DNA from: CALMFQ01 sp964495595
Lineage (GTDB): Bacteria > Pseudomonadota > Gammaproteobacteria > Burkholderiales > SCOH01
Reading direction: 5' to 3'
Assembly (NCBI GenBank): GCA_964495595.1
Contig: CAZBWH010000004.1
Span: 1-62,435 of the forward strand
Length of the DNA: 62,435 nucleotides
Shown in pieces: positions 59,330-62,435 of this stretch. Under the pieces are notes generated by a model, which saw nothing but the letters and a program-made list of their open reading frames with translations, did no database searches and was not told the origin of the DNA. Numbering within the stretch: the stretch's first letter is position 1; the number at the start of each line of letters is the position of its first letter. The translations under genes were made by a program, and so were the position numbers.

Positions 59330-59767
59330 TCAGCGCAATTTGCTGCGCAAACCGCTGACCGATGGCAATAAAGCCAGTTCAGCCTGCAACCTGGCATGGG
59401 CGCTGGCAATGCTATCAATCGGCAGCCCGCCACGCATGGCCTGCTGAGCCACCCACAATGCCTGCTGCGCAGCCTGTTGCTCGGATGTTTCCGTGCGAAA
59501 AGCCACATCCGCCAGAATCGATATCTCATCCGGGCGAACCTCGGCCATGCCACCCGTGATGTAAATCAACTGAACCAGTCCGGATTCATCAACCAATCGA
59601 ACATGCCCCGGTACCAGCATCGTTAGCAACGGTGCATGCCCTGGCAACACCCCAAGCTCGCCGTTCCGGGCGGGAAGCACGGCAAAACGAACCGGGCCAC
59701 GATAAATATCTCCGGTTACCGAGACGACACCGACTCGAATCAGTCGCTGTGACGAAGGAAACTTCAA
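59330..59767 (-). CDS. Orphan F1 ATP synthase epsilon subunit-like protein
   Basis: This 145-residue protein has the epsilon N-terminal beta-sandwich (IRVGVVSVTGDIYRGPVRFA, NGELGVLPGHAPLLTMLVPG, VQLIYITGGMAEVRPDEISI). It also has a C-terminal helical hairpin (QQAAQQALWVAQQAMRGG...). No other atp genes are in the window, so it is separate from an ATP synthase operon unless it is the only copy. It is coupled by 4 bases to a cytidylate-kinase-like gene. It could be a second epsilon or a repurposed regulator. Confidence 0.88.
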   Translation of the reverse strand: MKFPSSQRLIRVGVVSVTGDIYRGPVRFAVLPARNGELGVLPGHAPLLTMLVPGHVRLVDESGLVQLIYITGGMAEVRPDEISILADVAFRTETSEQQAAQQALWVAQQAMRGGLPIDSIASAHARLQAELALLPSVSGLRSKLR

Positions 59768-60429
59768 GTCCGCCTCGACTGAAACGCCTCAATGGCATTC
59801 AGCAGCAAGCCAAACAAGCGCTCATCGTCCATTCGGTCGCTGTTAACCACCAGATCAAAGGCACGCGGGTCATCCAGCTCCCGATGGAAATAATCCCAGA
59901 TGAAGCGCCGCTTTTCGCGGTTGGCCTGCTCCGCCATACCGCGTGCAGTTGCGAAATCGACCCCCTCCCGATTGGCGATCCGCGCAGCACAATGGTCACA
60001 GCCACCCACAATCCGCAAGCGGAATACCGGGTGATTGGCCAGAATGATGTGCGCGCCCCGTCCTACGATTACGCCGCCCTGTTGCAGAATATTCAGGCAA
60101 AGATTCACCAGCTGCAGGTAGTACTGAACCTGTTCCTGCCGATGCAATGCCTGAAAATGGGTTAGCCATTGAGTCCAGTGAGGTCGGGCCTGCTCGTCCA
60201 ACCTCGCAAGCAACGCAGCGTCAATCCCGGTACTGGCAGCGATCGAATCCAGCAGTGCCTGATCGTACAATGGCACACCAAGCGCGTGCGATAGCCGTCG
60301 GGCAAGGCTGCGCCCGCCACAGCCGTAGTCGTGTGACACGGTTACCACTGGCGAACGTTTGGTCTGGGTGCCGCGCAAATGCTCGACACGAATCAGCGCT
60401 TGCAATGTTTGGTGGATATCACCGGACAT
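59764..60429 (-). CDS. Cytidylate kinase-like protein
   Basis: This 221-residue P-loop protein belongs to the cytidylate-kinase-like group (PF13189 type). VVTVSHDYGCGGRSLARRLS is a modified Walker A, GVIVGRGAHIILANHPVFRL binds nucleotide, and REKRRFIWDYFHRELDDPRA is the lid-like region. True CMK has GPSGSGKGT instead. The substrate is unknown. It starts the three-gene run with the epsilon-like and SemiSWEET genes, 29 bases after cysM. Confidence 0.9.
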   Translation of the reverse strand: MSGDIHQTLQALIRVEHLRGTQTKRSPVVTVSHDYGCGGRSLARRLSHALGVPLYDQALLDSIAASTGIDAALLARLDEQARPHWTQWLTHFQALHRQEQVQYYLQLVNLCLNILQQGGVIVGRGAHIILANHPVFRLRIVGGCDHCAARIANREGVDFATARGMAEQANREKRRFIWDYFHRELDDPRAFDLVVNSDRMDDERLFGLLLNAIEAFQSRRT

Positions 60430-60458
60430 GATCCGACCCCCATTCAGGAAACCAAGGT

Positions 60459-61346
60459 TCAGGCAGCAAATACGCCCGTAGACAGATATCGGTCCCCACG
60501 GTCACAGACTATCGACACGATCGTGGCATGCTCAAGGCTCGCCGACAGCCGGAGTGCGGCGGCCAGCGCGCCTCCCGACGAAATACCCGCAAATATGCCC
60601 TCCTCCCGGGCCAGCCGGCGGACAGTGTCTTCGGCTTCTTGCTGAGTCACCTCCATGATCCGGTCAATCCGGCGAAAATCGCAAATTCCCGGCACATAGG
60701 CCTCAGGCCACTTGCGAATCCCCGGAATCTGGGCGCCATCGACTGGTTGGACGCCCACGATCTCGATCCCGGCGTTTTGCTCTTTCAGAAAACGGCCAGT
60801 CCCCATGATGGTGCCCGTCGTTCCCATGCTGCTAACAAAATGGGTGATTTGGCCGCCTGTATCACGCCAGATTTCCGGCCCAGTACCCTCGTAATGCGCC
60901 AGGGGATTATCCGGATTTCCGAACTGATCAAGGATGATACCCTTACCCTCCTCCTGCATCCGTTGAGCCAGGTCACGCGCGCCCTCCATGCCGACCTCTC
61001 GCGGCGTCAGAATGATCTCGGCACCATAAGCAGTCATGCTTTGTCGACGCTCAACAGACAGATGCTCGGGCATGATCAGTATCATCCGGTAACCCATCAC
61101 CGCAGCAGCCATTGCCAGAGCGATACCAGTATTGCCACTGGTCGCCTCGATCAGCGTATCTCCTGGCCTGATCCGTCCTCGTTCAGCTGCACGGGTAATC
61201 ATTGACAGGGCAGGCCGATCCTTGACCGACCCGGCCGGGTTATTTCCCTCAAGCTTGAGTAATAGGGTATTGCTCGTAAGTCCTGGCAAACGCTGCAACT
61301 TGACCAATGGCGTGTTGCCCACGAAATCCTGAAGGGTCTGGTACAT
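60459..61346 (-). CDS. cysM: Cysteine synthase B
   Basis: This 295-residue PLP enzyme makes cysteine from O-acetylserine with sulfide or thiosulfate. Start MYQTLQDFVGNTPLVKLQRL, PLP-lysine NNPAGSVKDRPALSMI, TSGNTGIALAMAAAVMGYR and SSMGTTGTIMGTGRFLKE are diagnostic. The shorter length and HYEGTGPEIWRDT indicate the CysM rather than the CysK type. A thiosulfate-using CysM would fit the nearby YeeE-like sulfur transporter; this link is inferred. Confidence 0.95.
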   Translation of the reverse strand: MYQTLQDFVGNTPLVKLQRLPGLTSNTLLLKLEGNNPAGSVKDRPALSMITRAAERGRIRPGDTLIEATSGNTGIALAMAAAVMGYRMILIMPEHLSVERRQSMTAYGAEIILTPREVGMEGARDLAQRMQEEGKGIILDQFGNPDNPLAHYEGTGPEIWRDTGGQITHFVSSMGTTGTIMGTGRFLKEQNAGIEIVGVQPVDGAQIPGIRKWPEAYVPGICDFRRIDRIMEVTQQEAEDTVRRLAREEGIFAGISSGGALAAALRLSASLEHATIVSIVCDRGDRYLSTGVFAA

Positions 61347-61875
61347 GATGCGGGAAAATTGAAATTAAGAAGGAGCCGGGATTCTAACAGTCACCCCCGA
61401 TTCTGGCGACGACTGGCTTGGCGCAGAGACAGCTCACCCGCCACACGAAACACGGGGCAAGTTCAGAGGGTGGTTAAATCAAGACTACGGAAGCTGGCCA
61501 GCCTTGCAGCCGAACGCCAGCACCAGAGCTAGGGAACAGCCCGGACTATTGCTGCTTTGTCGTGATAAGAGGCCGGGAGAAGCACTGTTGCCACGCATGG
61601 CAAAGAAAGGGATTGAAGGATATTCAAAATCAGAAAACGAGTTATACCATGTATCGCTTACCCTACTCGGCTACTGCAAAAATCCTGAATGACAAGAACG
61701 AAACGCTTTGTTTTCTGCCGGCGTCACAGCACACAGTTACCATTTAGGCTCAACAAACGGGATATGGATGGCTGATAACGTCGCATACCTGATCAGCCAC
61801 CGACTCCCTGCCACAAACGCAACCGCCGGCCACCGCAAACACCATCACACGGCAACCATTCTGCGACAATGAAGG
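61347..61875. other. Intergenic region between cysM and comEA-like gene
   Basis: These 529 bases hold no gene I can support. Two short plus-strand frames (61504-61692 and 61562-61747) overlap, lack ribosome sites and resemble nothing known. Base composition is more AT-rich in the middle (61600-61760). No terminator with a T-run is visible for the comEA-like gene. The cysM promoter should be within 61347-61450. Confidence 0.5.
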
Positions 61876-62190
61876 TTATTTCTTGGCGATAGGAGCGACT
61901 GGCGCTGCGCCAGGCTTGGCGGGTGCAGCAGCAACCTTACCGCCGACGCTGATTTCACTCTTGATCTTGTTTAACGTTGCAGCCTTGATCCCGGGAACCT
62001 TGGTCAAATCCTCTGCCGACTTGAATGCGCCATTTTTCTGCCGATATTCAACAATGGCCTTGGCCTTGGCCGGCCCGATGCCGTTTACGCCTTCCAGCTG
62101 CTGCTGGCTTGCAGTATTGATGTCAACCGCGGCGAATGCCGATGCAGTAAAAGCGAAAGCACTCACCAGAGATAGCAACATTTTCTTCAT
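61876..62190 (-). CDS. comEA: ComEA-type helix-hairpin-helix DNA-binding protein
   Basis: This 104-residue secreted protein has a signal peptide (MKKMLLSLVSAFAFTASAFA). Its ComEA HhH domain contains VDINTASQQQLEGVNGIGPA, KAIVEYRQKNGAFKSAEDL and VPGIKAATLNKIKSEI. A short Ala/Pro-rich tail follows. Periplasmic ComEA binds incoming DNA and pulls it through the secretin during transformation. The ATG at 62190 has AGGAG upstream, which rules out the longer frame. In Neisseria, comE copies accompany rRNA operons; whether one follows beyond the window edge cannot be seen. Confidence 0.92.
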   Translation of the reverse strand: MKKMLLSLVSAFAFTASAFAAVDINTASQQQLEGVNGIGPAKAKAIVEYRQKNGAFKSAEDLTKVPGIKAATLNKIKSEISVGGKVAAAPAKPGAAPVAPIAKK

Positions 62191-62382
62191 GGGGAAACTC
62201 CTGACATAACAGCAATTCAAGAAATATCCGATTGTCAACAACGCCAACAATCAGCTGACCGGAAACCGCCGGCCATCGTTCAGGCTAAGAAAGGTAACCG
62301 AAAATATCAAGCCGACAACGCAAGTATCTATTGAAAGCAATGGGAGCAAGTCGGGCATAAATGATCGTCGCGAGCCAAATAA

Positions 62383-62435
62383 GGGTGTAAGAATTTTTGT
62401 GTAAACGGTCCCCTTGCAGGAAACTGCAACATTGC
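62383..62435. mobile_element. Possible insertion-sequence end at window edge
   Basis: GGGTGTAAGAATTTTTGTGT, then AAACGGTCCCC, recalls the terminal repeats of IS256-family elements, with GTGTAA appearing twice in 20 bases. The transposase would lie beyond the window. The identification rests on resemblance only and is uncertain. Confidence 0.35.

Noticed and set aside
61504..61692. 62-codon plus-strand frame between cysM and the comEA-like gene
   Set aside because: It has no Shine-Dalgarno, no recognisable motif, and an overlapping alternative frame. It is probably chance.

Overview
The window is a chromosomal segment of a flagellated, type-IV-pilus-type betaproteobacterium. Order Neisseriales (Chromobacteriaceae or Chitinibacteraceae) is my best guess. 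The grounds are the gene order fimV-truA-trpF-trpB-trpA-accD-folC-SPOR-cvpA-purF-metZ, FimV with its C-terminal TPR domain, RdgC, and an rpsU-dnaG-rpoD operon carrying a yqeY insertion. This assignment comes from gene content only; no 16S gene is present.

Region 1-3.7 kb is a decayed genomic island: a ParE/ParD-type toxin-antitoxin pair, an AlpA-like regulator, a hypothetical gene whose two halves lie on opposite strands (apparent inversion), the C-terminal remnant of a large serine recombinase and its small partner with an in-frame stop. It abuts the 3' end of tRNA-Ile2(CAU). From 3.9 to 8.4 kb lies the macromolecular-synthesis operon (rpsU, yqeY, dnaG, rpoD), divergent from tsaD and yheS. 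From 11.6 to 24.2 kb, on the minus strand, come hisC, a GNAT gene, a LOG-family gene, pheA, metZ (under a SAM-II riboswitch plus terminator), purF, cvpA, a SPOR protein, folC, accD, trpA, trpB and trpF.

From 24.3 to 33.7 kb lies a cell-envelope region: a FimV paralog with two G11 tracts, truA, a solitary EcfT-like protein, full-length FimV, two L,D-transpeptidases with overlapping divergent starts, an alanine-zipper lipoprotein ending in lysine (Braun-lipoprotein-like) and an NlpC/P60 lipoprotein. Just after it is a candidate FNR-activated small RNA. From 34 to 43.2 kb are an EAL-like/HDOD protein, a small cysteine-rich protein, rdgC, mfd, a nested inverted-repeat element, serB, a DUF998 protein and an unusual TonB-like protein.

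From 43.3 to 54.7 kb is a complete rod/hook/ring cluster, flgBCDEFGHIJKL, with a sigma-54 promoter before flgB and a sigma-28-type promoter before flgK. The end carries typA, a split YeeE/YedE pair, rlmD, a SemiSWEET, an F1 epsilon-like gene coupled to a cytidylate-kinase-like gene, cysM and a ComEA-type DNA-binding protein. The last ~50 bases may be the tip of an insertion sequence.

The strongest candidates for new biology are the SAM-II riboswitch with a downstream terminator, the FNR-box small RNA, the L,D-transpeptidase/lipoprotein tethering module, the G-tract FimV paralog and the inverted split gene.
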